64,000 bases of DNA from Tragulus kanchil (Eukaryota; Chordata; Mammalia; Artiodactyla; Tragulidae). Below the pieces are notes generated by a model that worked only from the letters and a program-made list of their open reading frames with translations, searched no databases and was not told the DNA's origin. The stretch spans positions 61,589,394 to 61,653,393 of the forward strand of contig JAIOJX010000006.1 of assembly GCA_022376925.1 (NCBI GenBank). Reading direction: 5' to 3'. This document shows, piece after piece, positions 35,721 through 49,257 of this stretch. Both the position numbers and the translations under genes were made by a program. The stretch's first letter is position 1. Every line of letters begins with the position of its first letter.

Positions 35721-37781
35721 GATTCTCTATTATTCAGGGATATTGTGTCTGTTTACTACAGCCTGCCTTTGGTTTTTTGCAGAAGGGATGGCATGGTATT
35801 GGCAATTATGTCAGTGCAACAGATCTATCTTCCCTAAGGATTTTTCATTTTTCCTTCAAGGCCAAGCATTATGCACATTATTTCTGTATAATTGTAAATG
35901 AAGCTCAACATTTGACTCAAGCATAGCTTGGAGGAAGGTGAGATTGGTGATTCCAAAAAAGAGAATAAAAAGGCCCAACTCTAGCACCTGTTCCAAATTG
36001 AGTTCTTCAGTAAATATCAAATAGATTATTTGCTACTAGACCCTCTCCTTTCCTTTGTATTCTTTGCCTTTGAACTGAATTTTTCTTGCCTTTTTCAACA
36101 ATTCATTGAAGTAGTTACCACTCTGTAAGATTCAGATAATCCACTTAAGGTCTTTCAACAATTTTTCAAATAGTATTGATGATTCTGTTTTCTTACCTTT
36201 CCACATTAATATGGATCAATTCTGTTTTAAAATATCTTTCTGTTATTTCTAAGAAGATAAACTGGAAGAAGAAAGTGTGTTCAAACCACATAAATGAACA
36301 GCATATAGAGTAAATAATAGCCAATAAATATCCTGATTGGAGAGATGCCTGGGATAGATCAAGAAATTTAATTCCATTACATATAGATGGAAGCTGAATA
36401 ATGAGAATTCATTTCAAAGTTTATATAGAGGAATGGAAATATGAGATATTGAACCTAAGTATTAATATTTCAAGTGTGGATGAAGAGAGAGGAGTTTGAG
36501 GACTTAAGGAAACCATCTAAGAAAAGAGAAGTCTTTGAAAAGAGTGATTAACTTAAAATGTTATTATCCTTTTTGACATCCAGCCTCACTTCAATTTGTA
36601 CCTATTAGAAGAAATTCATTATCTCCAAAGTTTCCAAATTAATTATCTGTCTGTAAACTAATTTTGGGTTTTCAGGCAATAGGTCTATTAGCAAAACCCA
36701 AAACAACAGCATATCGCTTCACTAATTTTGGGTTTTCAGGCAATAGGTCTATTAGCAAAACCAAACAACAGCATATCGATTCTCTATTATTCAGGGATAT
36801 TGTGTCTGTTTACTACAGCCTGCCTTTGGTTTTTGCAGAAGGGATGGCATGGTATTGGCAATTATGTCAGTGCAACAGATCTATCTTCCCTAAGGATTTT
36901 CATTTTCCTTCAAGGCCAAGCATTATGCACATTATTTCTGTATAATTGTAAATGAAGCTCAACATTTGACTCAAGCATAGCTTGGAGGAAGGTGAGATTG
37001 GTGATTCCAAAAAAGAGAATAAAAAGGCCCAACTCTAGCACCTGTTCCAAATTGAGTTCTTCAGTAAATATCAAATAGATTATTTGCTACTAGACCCTCT
37101 CCTTTCCTTTGTATTCTTTGCCTTTGAACTGAATTTTTCTTGCCTTTTTCAACAATTCATTGAAGTAGTTACCACTCTGTAAGATTCAGATAATCCACTT
37201 AAGGTCTTTCAACAATTTTTCAAATAGTATTGATGATTCTGTTTTCTTACCTTTCCACATTAATATGGATCAATTCTGTTTTAAAATATCTTTCTGTTAT
37301 TTCTAAGAAGATAAACTGGAAGAAGAAAGTGTGTTCAAACCACATAAATGAACAGCATATAGAGTAAATAATAGCCAATAAATATCCTGATTGGAGAGAT
37401 GCCTGGGATAGATCAAGAAATTTAATTCCATTACATATAGATGGAAGCTGAATAATGAGAATTCATTTCAAAGTTTATATAGAGGAATGGAAATATGAGA
37501 TATTGAACCTAAGTATTAATATTTCAAGTGTGGATGAAGAGAGAGGAGTTTGAGGACTTAAGGAAACCATCTAAGAAAAGAGAAGTCTTTGAAAAGAGTG
37601 ATTAACTTAAAATGTTATTATCCTTTTTGACATCCAGCCTCACTTCAATTTGTACCTATTAGAAGAAATTCATTATCTCCAAAGTTTCCAAATTAATTAT
37701 CTGTCTGTAAACTAATTTTGGGTTTTCAGGCAATAGGTCTATTAGCAAAACCCAAAACAACAGCATATCGCTTCACTAATT
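35721..37781. repeat. Tandem duplication 14 (35721-36727 / 36778-37781)
   Basis: Offset 1057 falling to 1054 because three homopolymers are each one base shorter near the start of copy 2 (about 36833, 36897 and 36904). The filler 36728-36777 is a second, slightly shortened copy of 36665-36714. Confidence 0.95.
36658..36777. repeat. Short tandem repeat at a duplication join
   Basis: A unit of about 64 bases starting near 36658 recurs at about 36722, with AAAACCCAAAAC shortened to AAAACCAAAC in the second. The second unit is absent from the other large copy (37720-37790), so it belongs to the join and not to the locus. Confidence 0.85.
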
Positions 37782-38830
37782 AGATGGTAAGTAACTATGA
37801 TAACGATAATGATGATCATGGTCATAATACCAGACAATTCTTAAGATATGTTTTGACCAGTATTGCTAATTTGTTACCTCTGTCACTATCTTATAGCCTA
37901 CTCTGTATTTTTGGAAGGCTTACATTTTGTATTTGATAACAAATTGTTTTCTCAAATGACCTAATACACATTCTTGCAGAACTAAAGAGCATTTGGCTAA
38001 CTTTACTAGTAAAGCTGCATTTTTAGGGACTCATTACTGAATAATATCTAAAATCTCTGCATAATATACTCAACATATCACATTCATGGACATTTAAAAA
38101 TGACTGTTTTTCTTCATAAAATGAAGACAATGCAGAATAACAAATATTTACATTGACTTGCTTGTATTGAAGTCTGTCTTGAGACCTCACTCTGTCTAAT
38201 TGCTTCATTTTGTTGCTGCTGCTCAGCTAACTGAAAAATCAATGACTTCTTCTATACTTCATATTAGACTTCCCGTGGCTATATAATTGCAACTTTATAC
38301 TTGTTCTGTCTTCCATGAAAGAAATTTATTAATTTCCTATTGTATACTCAGTGTTATGTGGGTTCCTTGTAATACTTAAGTCAAATATTTGTACTAGGAG
38401 ACCTTGAAATTTCACTTCTCTTTCTTCTATCTTCTCTGTTTCAGTGGCATAAGACTAATTTGAAAAAATAGTTCACACAAAGTAATTGAAATTTAACCAG
38501 AGTAAAAAGTATTTCCATGTCAACTTCCTTATCAGGATTGGTACATAAACAACTTTAGACAATTTTATCTATGTAAACATAAGTATTAAATATGTGAAAT
38601 TCTTACCATACATATGCATTGCTTTCCTCAAGTTTATTTACATAAATGTTATTTGAACTCAGAAGGCTTTTCCCTCAAGGACAATAGTATGTATAATAAT
38701 AACCCTTTAAGTTTATCCAACATGTCACAGTTTGCAAGGTATCTTTACAACTATTTTTCTACCCATCTAGAAGAAACCCTTTAGATTTATATGCGGGTGT
38801 CATGGTTTCCTTTACATAAATGATCAAAAC
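37782..38830. other. Unassigned single-copy DNA
   Basis: No coding region, RNA gene or repeat family that I can name. AT-rich, without long simple repeats. One of the few stretches over 1 kb outside the duplication ladder. Confidence 0.5.
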
Positions 38831-38849
38831 CAGACTCAAAGATGAAAAA

Positions 38850-39720
38850 GAAATGTCTGTTTTCCTCTACCCACAGAACACTTCTGACACCAAAAGTGGG
38901 AGCTTTCCCACTCTGGCCAGTTCTCCAGTCCTCCCAAAGAAACTGGATATCCTGTAGCTATATTCTGACACTATCTGGAATTAGCACAGGCTCCACAGTT
39001 TAAGGCTCAGGCCTTTAACACTATCCTCCCTCTAGGCACCCTCTTCACTTACAGACACCAGCAGCACCTCCCAGGTATCAGTTGTTCTTCTGACTAACTG
39101 GCTATAAATCAGGAGTTCTCACAACCCTCTTCAGGTTTAAGTCTTTGCTATAATGGCTCACAGAACTTAGGGAAACACTCATGATTACCAGTTTATTATA
39201 AAGAATAAAGATGAACAGTTAGATGAAGCCTGACATAAGTGATATCCAAAAGAGTACTGAAGCCAGGAATTTCTGTTCCCACATCAGCCTGACCCAAGGA
39301 TGTGTACACTAACCCAGGCTTCCAAACCTCAATTTTGAGGTTTTATTTGCTTTTTTTTTCATAGTGAATGCTTCATCACATAAGCATAATTGCTTATAAA
39401 ATCAACCTCCAGCTCCTCCCCTCTCCCCAGGGGAGGTATGATGAGGCTGACAGTTTCAAACTCTAATCTTTGCTTGGTCTTTCTGTTCACCAGCCATCAT
39501 CCTGAAGCTATCTAAGGGTTGCCAGACTTTATTGATCTAATTACCATATGAAAAAACACTCATCATTCTGGAAGTTACAAGAGTCAAAAACACTCCCACA
39601 TCTGGAATCAGCCTCAGAGACCAAATATTAGAACAAAAGATGTTTTTAGCACCCTTATCACTCAAGAAGTTATAAGCATTTTAGGAACTCTGGGTCAGGA
39701 AACAGGGGCAATGAATCTCT
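38850..39720 (-). mobile_element. Possible ancient mammalian LTR fragment
   Basis: Words such as TAATGGCTCACAGAACTTAG, CCAGTTTATTATAAAGAATA and, further right, CATCCTGAAGCTATCTAAGG follow the order I recall for an old ERV-derived LTR repeat in antisense. I cannot name the family. Noncoding and strongly mutated. The right part is repeated at 40524-40930 by duplication 15. Confidence 0.4.
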
Positions 39721-39766
39721 CTAATTTTGTATATATTATATTATTTGTTGTACATATCATAATATT

Positions 39767-39978
39767 GTAGTTGTTGTTTAGTCACTCACTTGTGTTTGGC
39801 TCTTAGAACTCTATGGATTCTAGCCTACCAGGTTCTTAAATTCATGGGATTTCCCAGGCAAGAATACTTGAGTAGATTGTCATTTTCTTCACCAGGGGAT
39901 CTTCCCAAATCAGGGATCAAACTCACATCTCCTCCATTGCAGAAGGATTCTTTTAATGCTGAGCTACCAGTCAAATCC
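39767..39978 (-). mobile_element. Bov-tA SINE
   Basis: Minus-strand: GTTGTTGTTTAGTCACTCAC at left, CCCAGGCAAGAATACTTGAG in the middle, head at right (GGGATCAAACTCACATCTCC; AATGCTGAGCTACCAG). Copy at 40962-41173 from duplication 15. Confidence 0.85.
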
Positions 39979-40961
39979 ATATATATAGTAAGATACATTA
40001 TACTTATTATGCCACAAAATGCTGTGACTTGCCCAAGGCAACATGACAGTAAATGTTACCAGTAATAGGAAACACTGGTTTAGAACTCTGGATTTTGATT
40101 GCTAGAGTAGTGCTTATTCCACCACAATGTTTCTCATATATGTGTGTTAAGTCACTAAGGATTTTAAAGTTCTTTTCAAAAGTATTATAGATTTTCCTTG
40201 AAAGATGTGATAAAATATTTGAGTAGCAGCTAAGAAGTCTTATTGAGAGGTAGGATCTTTCATGAACCCTTAAGAGAAAAGACAAAAATAAGAGGGGAGA
40301 AACTGGAGAGAGAATTTTAAGGTTAGATGATAGAAGTGAAAGAGAAAGGCAGAGAAGGGATATGTTCAAAACAGAGCCTGCTGATGTAATTTAAAATGTG
40401 AAGGAAGAAAGAATCAGCAAAACTGGGAATCATGAGTTGTTCTAGATAACAGAGAAATGGAGAAAGAAGACAAGAGGCCCATCTTTCTTTTCTCTGGAAG
40501 GGTTTGGAACCCGTGAAATGTGACAAACCTCAATTTTGAGGTTTTATTTGCTTTTTTCATAGTGAATGCTTCATCACATAAGCATAATTGCTTATAAAAT
40601 CAACCTCCAGCTCCTCCCTCTCCCCAGGGAGGTATGATGAGGCTGACAGTTTCAAACTCTAATCTTTGCTTGGTCTTTCTGTTCACCAGCCATCATCCTG
40701 AAGCTATCTAAGGGTTGCCAGACTTTATTGATCTAATTACCATATGAAAAAACACTCATCATTCTGGAAGTTACAAGAGTCAAAAACACTCCCACATCTG
40801 GAATCAGCCTCAGAGACCAAATATTAGAACAAAAGATGTTTTAGCACCCTTATCACTCAAGAAGTTATAAGCATTTTAGGAACTCTGGGTCAGGAAACAG
40901 GGGCAATGAATCTCTCTAATTTTGTATATATTATATTATTTGTTGTACATATCATAATATT

Positions 40962-41173
40962 GTAGTTGTTGTTTAGTCACTCACTTGTGTTTGGCTCTTA
41001 GAACTCTATGGATTCTAGCCTACCAGGTTCTTAAATTCATGGGATTTCCCAGGCAAGAATACTTGAGTAGATTGTCATTTTCTTCACCAGGGGATCTTCC
41101 CAAATCAGGGATCAAACTCACATCTCCTCCATTGCAGAAGGATTCTTTTAATGCTGAGCTACCAGTCAAATCC
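40962..41173 (-). mobile_element. Bov-tA SINE, second copy from duplication 15
   Basis: Identical to 39767-39978. Confidence 0.85.
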
Positions 41174-41839
41174 ATATATATAGTAAGATACATTATACTT
41201 ATTATGCCACAAAATGCTGTGACTTGCCCAAGGCAACATGACAGTAAATGTTACCAGTAATAGGAAACACTGGTTTAGAACTCTGGATTTTGATTGCTAG
41301 AGTAGTGCTTATTCCACCACAATGTTTCTCATATATGTGTGTTAAGTCACTAAGGATTTTAAAGTTCTTTTCAAAAGTATTATAGATTTTCCTTGAAAGA
41401 TGTGATAAAATATTTGAGTAGCAGCTAAGAAGTCTTATTGAGAGGTAGGATCTTTCATGAACCCTTAAGAGAAAAGACAAAAATAAGAGGGGAGAAACTG
41501 GAGAGAGAATTTTAAGGTTAGATGATAGAAGTGAAAGAGAAAGGCAGAGAAGGGATATGTTCAAAACAGAGCCTGCTGATGTAATTTAAAATGTGAAGGA
41601 AGAAAGAATCAGCAAAACTGGGAATCATGAGTTGTTCTAGATAACAGAGAAATGGAGAAAGAAGACAAGAGGCCCATCTTTCTTTTTCTCTCTGGAAGGG
41701 TCTTGGGAAACTCCAGTGACACATGTGACAGCAGGCCATAAAATGACTCTAATACTGTCCACCTCTGGTTCTAGCCCTCACATAATCTCTTCCCTTTGCA
41801 CATGGGCTGGATTTGGTGACTTGAATATAGTAAATAGTG

Positions 41840-41950
41840 AAGAAGAAATGGCAACCCACTCCAATATTCTTTCCTGGAGAATTGCATGGACAGAGGAGAC
41901 TGACATGCTATAGGGGTTGCAAAGAGTGGGACAGAAATGAGTGATTATCA
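41840..41950 (+). mobile_element. Bov-tA fragment (3' half)
   Basis: AATGGCAACCCACTCCAATA at 41847 through CAAAGAGTGGGACAGAAATG near 41940; the head is missing. The flanks (41725-41840 and 41960-42230) resemble one older interspersed repeat split by this insertion, but I cannot name that family. Confidence 0.75.
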
Positions 41951-42095
41951 CTCACTCACTTATCTAGTCAATAGAATGGGGCAGAGCTGAAGATATGTCT
42001 CTTCCAAGATTAGTTTCCATCTTCTGTGCATGCCAGTGATCTTTCATGGTTCTTACTCTCTCCCTTCCACTCTTCCACCTTCTCCCTCTTTCTCA

Positions 42096-44483
42096 TCACC
42101 TATTCTGGATGAATCAAATTTTGTACAACCCTCTATGGAGGGACAAGGAGCCCAACAGTCCACAAGAAACTGAAATCTGTGAAAACCACAGGAGTGAATC
42201 CTTCAGCCCCAATTGAGTCTTGCAATGTCTAGAGTCCTGATCTGTTTTACTACTCTAAATTAAAATTAATAGGTAAATTTGCCTAACATTAAAATTTTCA
42301 AAAATGCAATAAAATACAACAACCATAATACAAAGAAGAAATGATAGAAAATCAATACAATATAATATATATGTTTAAATATGTGAGTTTTTAAAGTATT
42401 ACTATACCTGGAGTGAAATGCCTGAATCAATATGTGACTTCTAAAGCAGTTTGCTGCAGTTTGGTTGCCTCCTCAAATACTATGAATAGTATTTTCATTG
42501 GTGATGTGATTTTCCAAAATAATGAATAACTGAGGCAAAGCACAACCTTTCTTTAATATACAGAATACATCTATAATTTAGCACTGTATTAAATTTTGAA
42601 AAATTTGCTTGTAGATAGGCTATTATCTATTAGTTTCATTTCACAAATGTTAAGCAGACATAAAAATTAATTATTAAAGGAGGAGATAAAATCTAATATC
42701 AATGAGTACTAGTGTAGAGAATTTTTATTAAAAAAATCATTAAATCTAACTGAACTGATCACTGGTCTAGAAATAAAAAGTTAAATTTAGTGAGAGTGGT
42801 GGATGAAGTTGGTAGAGAAAAAAAATCAACTCAGCAATTCATTGCTAAAAGTGGGAAAATTTTTTTCTGCCTATAATTCAAAGAATTTCTGGACAGCAAT
42901 TTATGATTCCTCCTAGTGTAAACATTGTAAGTTTATTCTTTTAAGATACTAATTCACTGTAATCATTGCCATTTTAGCCTCAACTATTATTTTTTAATGT
43001 CTTTCTCTACTACTTTTTAATTAGTCAATCTCTAGTTCATTTTACAATAATTTTTTTTCTTACATTCATTCTTTCCATGGCATCCACATAATTTAGTAAT
43101 CCATACTCAAAGAAACTGTATAACATTAATCCTTAAGAAATTCTGGATTATTTCTAAGGTAGATCAAACACAGTCTGAGCATTAATTTTAGACCATTCTC
43201 AGATGAAAATGTACCAATGTTCACAATCACAATAAGATTGGCATGATAAATACTTCTGTATTTTAATAACACATTGGTATTCCTTCACCTATTTTTTTTT
43301 TGGATGAATCAAATTTTGTACAACCCTCTATGGAGGGACAAGGAGCCCAACAGTCCACAAGAAACTGAAATCTGTGAAAACCACAGGAGTGAATCCTTCA
43401 GCCCCAATTGAGTCTTGCAATGTCTAGAGTCCTGATCTGTTTTACTACTCTAAATTAAAATTAATAGGTAAATTTGCCTAACATTAAAATTTTCAAAAAT
43501 GCAATAAAATACAACAACCATAATACAAAGAAGAAATGATAGAAAATCAATACAATATAATATATATGTTTAAATATGTGAGTTTTTAAAGTATTACTAT
43601 ACCTGGAGTGAAATGCCTGAATCAATATGTGACTTCTAAAGCAGTTTGCTGCAGTTTGGTTGCCTCCTCAAATACTATGAATAGTATTTTCATTGGTGAT
43701 GTGATTTTCCAAAATAATGAATAACTGAGGCAAAGCACAACCTTTCTTTAATATACAGAATACATCTATAATTTAGCACTGTATTAAATTTTGAAAAATT
43801 TGCTTGTAGATAGGCTATTATCTATTAGTTTCATTTCACAAATGTTAAGCAGACATAAAAATTAATTATTAAAGGAGGAGATAAAATCTAATATCAATGA
43901 GTACTAGTGTAGAGAATTTTTATTAAAAAAATCATTAAATCTAACTGAACTGATCACTGGTCTAGAAATAAAAAGTTAAATTTAGTGAGAGTGGTGGATG
44001 AAGTTGGTAGAGAAAAAAAATCAACTCAGCAATTCATTGCTAAAAGTGGGAAAATTTTTTTCTGCCTATAATTCAAAGAATTTCTGGACAGCAATTTATG
44101 ATTCCTCCTAGTGTAAACATTGTAAGTTTATTCTTTTAAGATACTAATTCACTGTAATCATTGCCATTTTAGCCTCAACTATTATTTTTTAATGTCTTTC
44201 TCTACTACTTTTTAATTAGTCAATCTCTAGTTCATTTTACAATAATTTTTTTTCTTACATTCATTCTTTCCATGGCATCCACATAATTTAGTAATCCATA
44301 CTCAAAGAAACTGTATAACATTAATCCTTAAGAAATTCTGGATTATTTCTAAGGTAGATCAAACACAGTCTGAGCATTAATTTTAGACCATTCTCAGATG
44401 AAAATGTACCAATGTTCACAATCACAATAAGATTGGCATGATAAATACTTCTGTATTTTAATATACACATTGGTATTCCTTCA
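42096..44483. repeat. Tandem duplication 16 (42096-43287 / 43285-44483)
   Basis: Core offset 1195-1196. At the start of copy 2 a TATTCTGGAT word reads as a T10 run then GGAT (43292-43304), an edge corruption. A two-base indel (TAATAACAC versus TAATATACAC) lies near the end of copy 1. Confidence 0.95.
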
Positions 44484-46446
44484 ATTTTTATGTTATTATA
44501 TTTGATGTTTATGAACATAACTGTCTGGAGATACTATTCAGTATCTAGAAGCAAAGCTGTGTGAATGTTTTATGTTAGTAAAATAATTCTCTGGGCATTA
44601 ACAGATTAAGAAATTATAATCTCCACAATAATGATTGCAACATAACTAAAATGTATAAAGAATCTTATATTAGTAGCACCAAAATACAAGTAGGAAGAAG
44701 AAATAAAAGAAAACTGGCAAGATAAGTCACTGTATTTATTACAAAGGAAATTGCTCTGACAATGTGATGACTCTGATGGTTTTCACCTGGTCCATAGTGC
44801 TGAGTAGTGGAAATCCTAGGATTTTTGGAACTACATAATGTTGATATAAAACTACACAATTCAATTCTGTAAAACTTGGACACTCTATATTCAAAAACAG
44901 TAACATCTAAGCCATCTCCTACTACACACCATTGACTTTCCAGGACAATAGCACCTCATACAATTTTTGCTTCTAGGTTATTTCGCTTTCCTGCAGCCCT
45001 TTGAAAGATCAAACTATTACCTTCCCTTACCACCTTATATTCCTGCACATACTCACAAGTCATTAGGGTTTTATTTTCTTTCAATTATCTTTGTAGTCCA
45101 TGTGGTATCCATAAAACTCTTTGTGAGTTCTTTACATCTAAGTTGTGACGCTGGGCCCAGAATAAGGCTCAGCAGTTAATTTCCCCATTCTTTGCTGATC
45201 CCCTATTTCAGCCTTCAGAACAATTATCATAAAGTCTGCTCATACTCTACCTGTATTCCTTCATTTGACCGTTTTAGCAAATGAGCTAGCTTCTTCTGTA
45301 AAAACGATAAATAAATATACAATAAAAACCCACAAGAAGTCATTTAGTTTAAAGTATTTGCAACAATGTCCACATAATTTAGTAATCCATACTCAAAGAA
45401 ACTGTATAACATTAATCCTTAAGAAATTCTGGATTATTTCTAAGGTAGATCAAACACAGTCTGAGCATTAATTTTAGACCATTCTCAGATGAAAATGTAC
45501 CAATGTTCACAATCACAATAAGATTGGCATGATAAATACTTCTGTATTTTAATATACACATTGGTATTCCTTCAATTTTTATGTTATTATATTTGATGTT
45601 TATGAACATAACTGTCTGGAGATACTATTCAGTATCTAGAAGCAAAGCTGTGTGAATGTTTTATGTTAGTAAAATAATTCTCTGGGCATTAACAGATTAA
45701 GAAATTATAATCTCCACAATAATGATTGCAACATAACTAAAATGTATAAAGAATCTTATATTAGTAGCACCAAAATACAAGTAGGAAGAAGAAATAAAAG
45801 AAAACTGGCAAGATAAGTCACTGTATTTATTACAAAGGAAATTGCTCTGACAATGTGATGACTCTGATGGTTTTCACCTGGTCCATAGTGCTGAGTAGTG
45901 GAAATCCTAGGATTTTTGGAACTACATAATGTTGATATAAAACTACACAATTCAATTCTGTAAAACTTGGACACTCTATATTCAAAAACAGTAACATCTA
46001 AGCCATCTCCTACTACACACCATTGACTTTCCAGGACAATAGCACCTCATACAATTTTTGCTTCTAGGTTATTTCGCTTTCCTGCAGCCCTTTGAAAGAT
46101 CAAACTATTACCTTCCCTTACCACCTTATATTCCTGCACATACTCACAAGTCATTAGGGTTTTATTTTCTTTCAATTATCTTTGTAGTCCATGTGGTATC
46201 CATAAAACTCTTTGTGAGTTCTTTACATCTAAGTTGTGACGCTGGGCCCAGAATAAGGCTCAGCAGTTAATTTCCCCATTCTTTGCTGATCCCCTATTTC
46301 AGCCTTCAGAACAATTATCATAAAGTCTGCTCATACTCTACCTGTATTCCTTCATTTGACCGTTTTAGCAAATGAGCTAGCTTCTTCTGTAAAAACGATA
46401 AATAAATATACAATAAAAACCCACAAAAAATTATTTAGTTTAAAGT
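44278..46446. repeat. Tandem duplication 17 (44278-45355 / 45369-46446)
   Basis: Offset 1091 throughout; 13-base filler at 45356-45368. Near the end of copy 1, CACAAGAAGTCATT stands where copy 2 (and the third occurrence at 47619) has CACAAAAAATTATT, so the edge sequence is the odd one out. Confidence 0.95.
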
Positions 46447-48669
46447 GTAATTTTATCTGCCTTTAGTACCTTCATCTCCAGCTCACTAAAGGCATTCCTT
46501 TGCTCTATTAGAAGGTAAAAACTTCTATCTATTCAACATTAAATCTGTTCAGTCTTACATCTATTCATTGCTATCTCATATAAAATTGTCCCTTGAATCA
46601 CTCTAATCTTATTTAGCGAATTTATCTCTTCCAAAGTTCTCTTACTTCTCAGTATTTTTCTTTCACACTAAAGATCTCTATACCTCTCCATTTTTCTCTT
46701 CAGTCTAGTCAATCCACTGTCCTAATTCTATTATTCCCATCATTATTGATTTTTTGAGAGCAGTGTGTTATTGTCTCTGTTTAGTCTTTTCAATCTTCTA
46801 AAACTTAGGTTCTGTTCTTACCAATTCAAATAAAGTTATTCTAATAAAGAAACCCCTTGCTTAACATTATTTTATTGACCAGTTTATTCTCAATGTGTCA
46901 TACTTAGTAGATGCTGAATAATATCTCTGTTGTATCAAGCAAAAATCAAATTATTTTTAGGATTCTTATCTCACAATTCAAAGGCCTTAATAATCAATCT
47001 CAAACATGCTTCTATTTTCATCTCTTGCTATTTAAAACCATCTTATTTGTTTCCATCAAGTTGTACATACTGTAAGCTCTGAGCCTATGTCTTCATTGAT
47101 TTATTCTTGAAAGAAATTTCTCTTTCCCTATGCCTACTAAATAATAGGATGAGGCATTAGAAGAGAAAGGGGTACCTTCCTCTTCACCTCACCCAGTATC
47201 TCAGGATCGTTTGTTCTCTAAGGTTCCATTAGATTGAAAGTTCCTTAGGATTGAGACTGTGCTCCATGGATCTTTGTTTTTTCCCACATCTTCCATAACC
47301 TCAAAGACAATGCTTTCTATTAAAGAAATGTATTTATTTGTTTTTGGTTGTGTTGTGTCTTATTTGCTATGTGCAGGTTTTCGCTATCTTCAGTGATCAG
47401 TACTACTCTTTGTTGCAGTGCATGAGCTTCTCATTTCAGTGGCTTCCCTTGTTGTGGACCACAATCTCTAGAAAATCCAAAATTATTCCAGCTTCTTCCT
47501 TCAGAACAAGTATGATAAAGTCTGCTCATACTCTACCTGTATTCCTTCATTTGACCGTTTTAGCAAATGAGCTAGCTTCTTCTGTAAAAACGATAAATAA
47601 ATATACAATAAAAACCCACAAAAAATTATTTAGTTTAAAGTGTAATTTTATCTGCCTTTAGTACCTTCATCTCCAGCTCACTAAAGGCATTCCTTTGCTC
47701 TATTAGAAGGTAAAAACTTCTATCTATTCAACATTAAATCTGTTCAGTCTTACATCTATTCATTGCTATCTCATATAAAATTGTCCCTTGAATCACTCTA
47801 ATCTTATTTAGCGAATTTATCTCTTCCAAAGTTCTCTTACTTCTCAGTATTTTTTCTTTCACACTAAAGATCTCTATACCTCTCCATTTTTCTCTTCAGT
47901 CTAGTCAATCCACTGTCCTAATTCTATTATTCCCATCATTATTGATTTTTTGAGAGCAGTGTGTTATTGTCTCTGTTTAGTCTTTTCAATCTTCTAAAAC
48001 TTAGGTTCTGTTCTTACCAATTCAAATAAAGTTATTCTAATAAAGAAACCCCTTGCTTAACATTATTTTATTGACCAGTTTATTCTCAATGTGTCATACT
48101 TAGTAGATGCTGAATAATATCTCTGTTGTATCAAGCAAAAATCAAATTATTTTTAGGATTCTTATCTCACAATTCAAAGGCCTTAATAATCAATCTCAAA
48201 CATGCTTCTATTTTCATCTCTTGCTATTTAAAACCATCTTATTTGTTTCCATCAAGTTGTACATACTGTAAGCTCTGAGCCTATGTCTTCATTGATTTAT
48301 TCTTGAAAGAAATTTCTCTTTCCCTATGCCTACTAAATAATAGGATGAGGCATTAGAAGAGAAAGGGGTACCTTCCTCTTCACCTCACCCAGTATCTCAG
48401 GATCGTTTGTTCTCTAAGGTTCCATTAGATTGAAAGTTCCTTAGGATTGAGACTGTGCTCCATGGATCTTTGTTTTTTCCCACATCTTCCATAACCTCAA
48501 AGACAATGCTTTCTATTAAAGAAATGTATTTATTTGTTTTTGGTTGTGTTGTGTCTTATTTGCTATGTGCAGGTTTTTCGCTATCTTCAGTGATCAGTAC
48601 TACTCTTTGTTGCAGTGCATGAGCTTCTCATTTCAGTGGCTTCCCTTGTTGTGGACCACAATCTCTAGA
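46303..48669. repeat. Tandem duplication 18 (46303-47472 / 47498-48669)
   Basis: Offset 1195 rising to 1197 because two T runs are one base longer in copy 2 (about 47853 and 48574). The filler 47473-47497 is unrelated to either flank. Two mismatches fall in the first 20 bases of copy 2. Confidence 0.95.
47325..47472 (-). mobile_element. CHR-2-type SINE 3' part, cut by duplication 18 join
   Basis: Same as 48522-48669; ends at the join, not naturally. Confidence 0.8.
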
Positions 48670-48902
48670 TAAAGGAAGCTCAGTAATTGCAGCATGCAAG
48701 TTCAATAGTTATGGTATGAAGCTCTATGATGTGCAGACTTCAGTAGTTCTGGTGCATGGTCTCAGTAGTTTTGTCCCAGGGGCTTTAGTTGCTCTGGCCC
48801 AGGGGCTCTAGCTGCTCCACAGCCGGTGGAATCCTGACTGACCAAGAATTATCTCCTACATTGGAAGGCAGATTCTTATCCAGAGTAGCACCAGGGAAGT
48901 AC
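48522..48902 (-). mobile_element. CHR-2-type SINE, long form
   Basis: Minus-strand. The left side TTATTTGTTTTTGGTTGTGT is the 3' end. The middle has CTTCCCTTGTTGTGGACCAC and several CTCTAG/TTCAGTAGTT modules, and the right end CACCAGGGAAGT is the tRNA-like head. At about 380 bases it is longer than the roughly 280-310-base copies elsewhere here, keeping the internal repeated modules. Partial copy at 47325-47472. Confidence 0.8.
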
Positions 48903-49028
48903 ACAAAACTTTCTATTGACAGTCACCAAAGTCTTCCCTAAGCAAGCCAGTTTAGGATTTCTTTGACACTAGCCCATTAAATGGAACCTGGAGGGAAAGA
49001 TCAGCAGCTAGAGGTTGATATGAAAATA

Positions 49029-49257
49029 GTGATAGCGTTAGTCACTCAATTGTGTCAGACTTTTTGTATCCCCATGGACTTTAACCCACCAGCCTTCTCT
49101 GTTTATGGAATTCTCCAGGCAAAAATATAGTAGTAGACAGACATTCCCTTCTCCAAGGCATCTTCCCAACCCAGGGATTAAACTTGAGTCTCCTGCATTG
49201 CAGGTGGTCTCCTGCATTATAGGCAGATTCCTTACTGTGAGAGTCACCAGGGAAGCT
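49029..49257 (-). mobile_element. Bov-tA SINE with small internal duplication
   Basis: Minus-strand: TAGTCACTCAATTGTGTCAG at left, TCTCCAGGCAAAAATATAGT in the middle, head GAGAGTCACCAGGGAAGC at right. The phrase CTCCTGCATT occurs twice (49191 and 49210), a 19-base internal repeat. Copy from 50187 onward. Confidence 0.85.

Larger units (their letters stand above)
39323..41728. repeat. Tandem duplication 15 (39323-40523 / 40524-about 41728)
   Basis: Offset 1201 falling to 1195. Near the start of copy 2 a T9 run becomes T6, CCCC and GGGG runs each lose one (about 40617 and 40627), and TTTTT becomes TTTT (about 40839). The last 40 bases of copy 1 (40485-40523) are a garbled version of 41680-41728. 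Confidence 0.95.
41951..48521. other. Long stretch without recognised genes or young repeats
   Basis: Apart from the possible old repeat near 41960-42230 and the SINE piece at 47325-47472, I see no gene, RNA gene or named element here. It is AT-rich and entirely tiled by duplications 16, 17 and 18, so the underlying unique DNA is about 3 kb. The short frames at 44321-46270 appear twice for this reason. Confidence 0.5.

Noticed and set aside
36664..36955. Repeated-motif protein (frame with two similar N-terminal segments)
   Set aside because: The repeat comes from the 64-base join filler of duplication 14 and is absent from the other copy.
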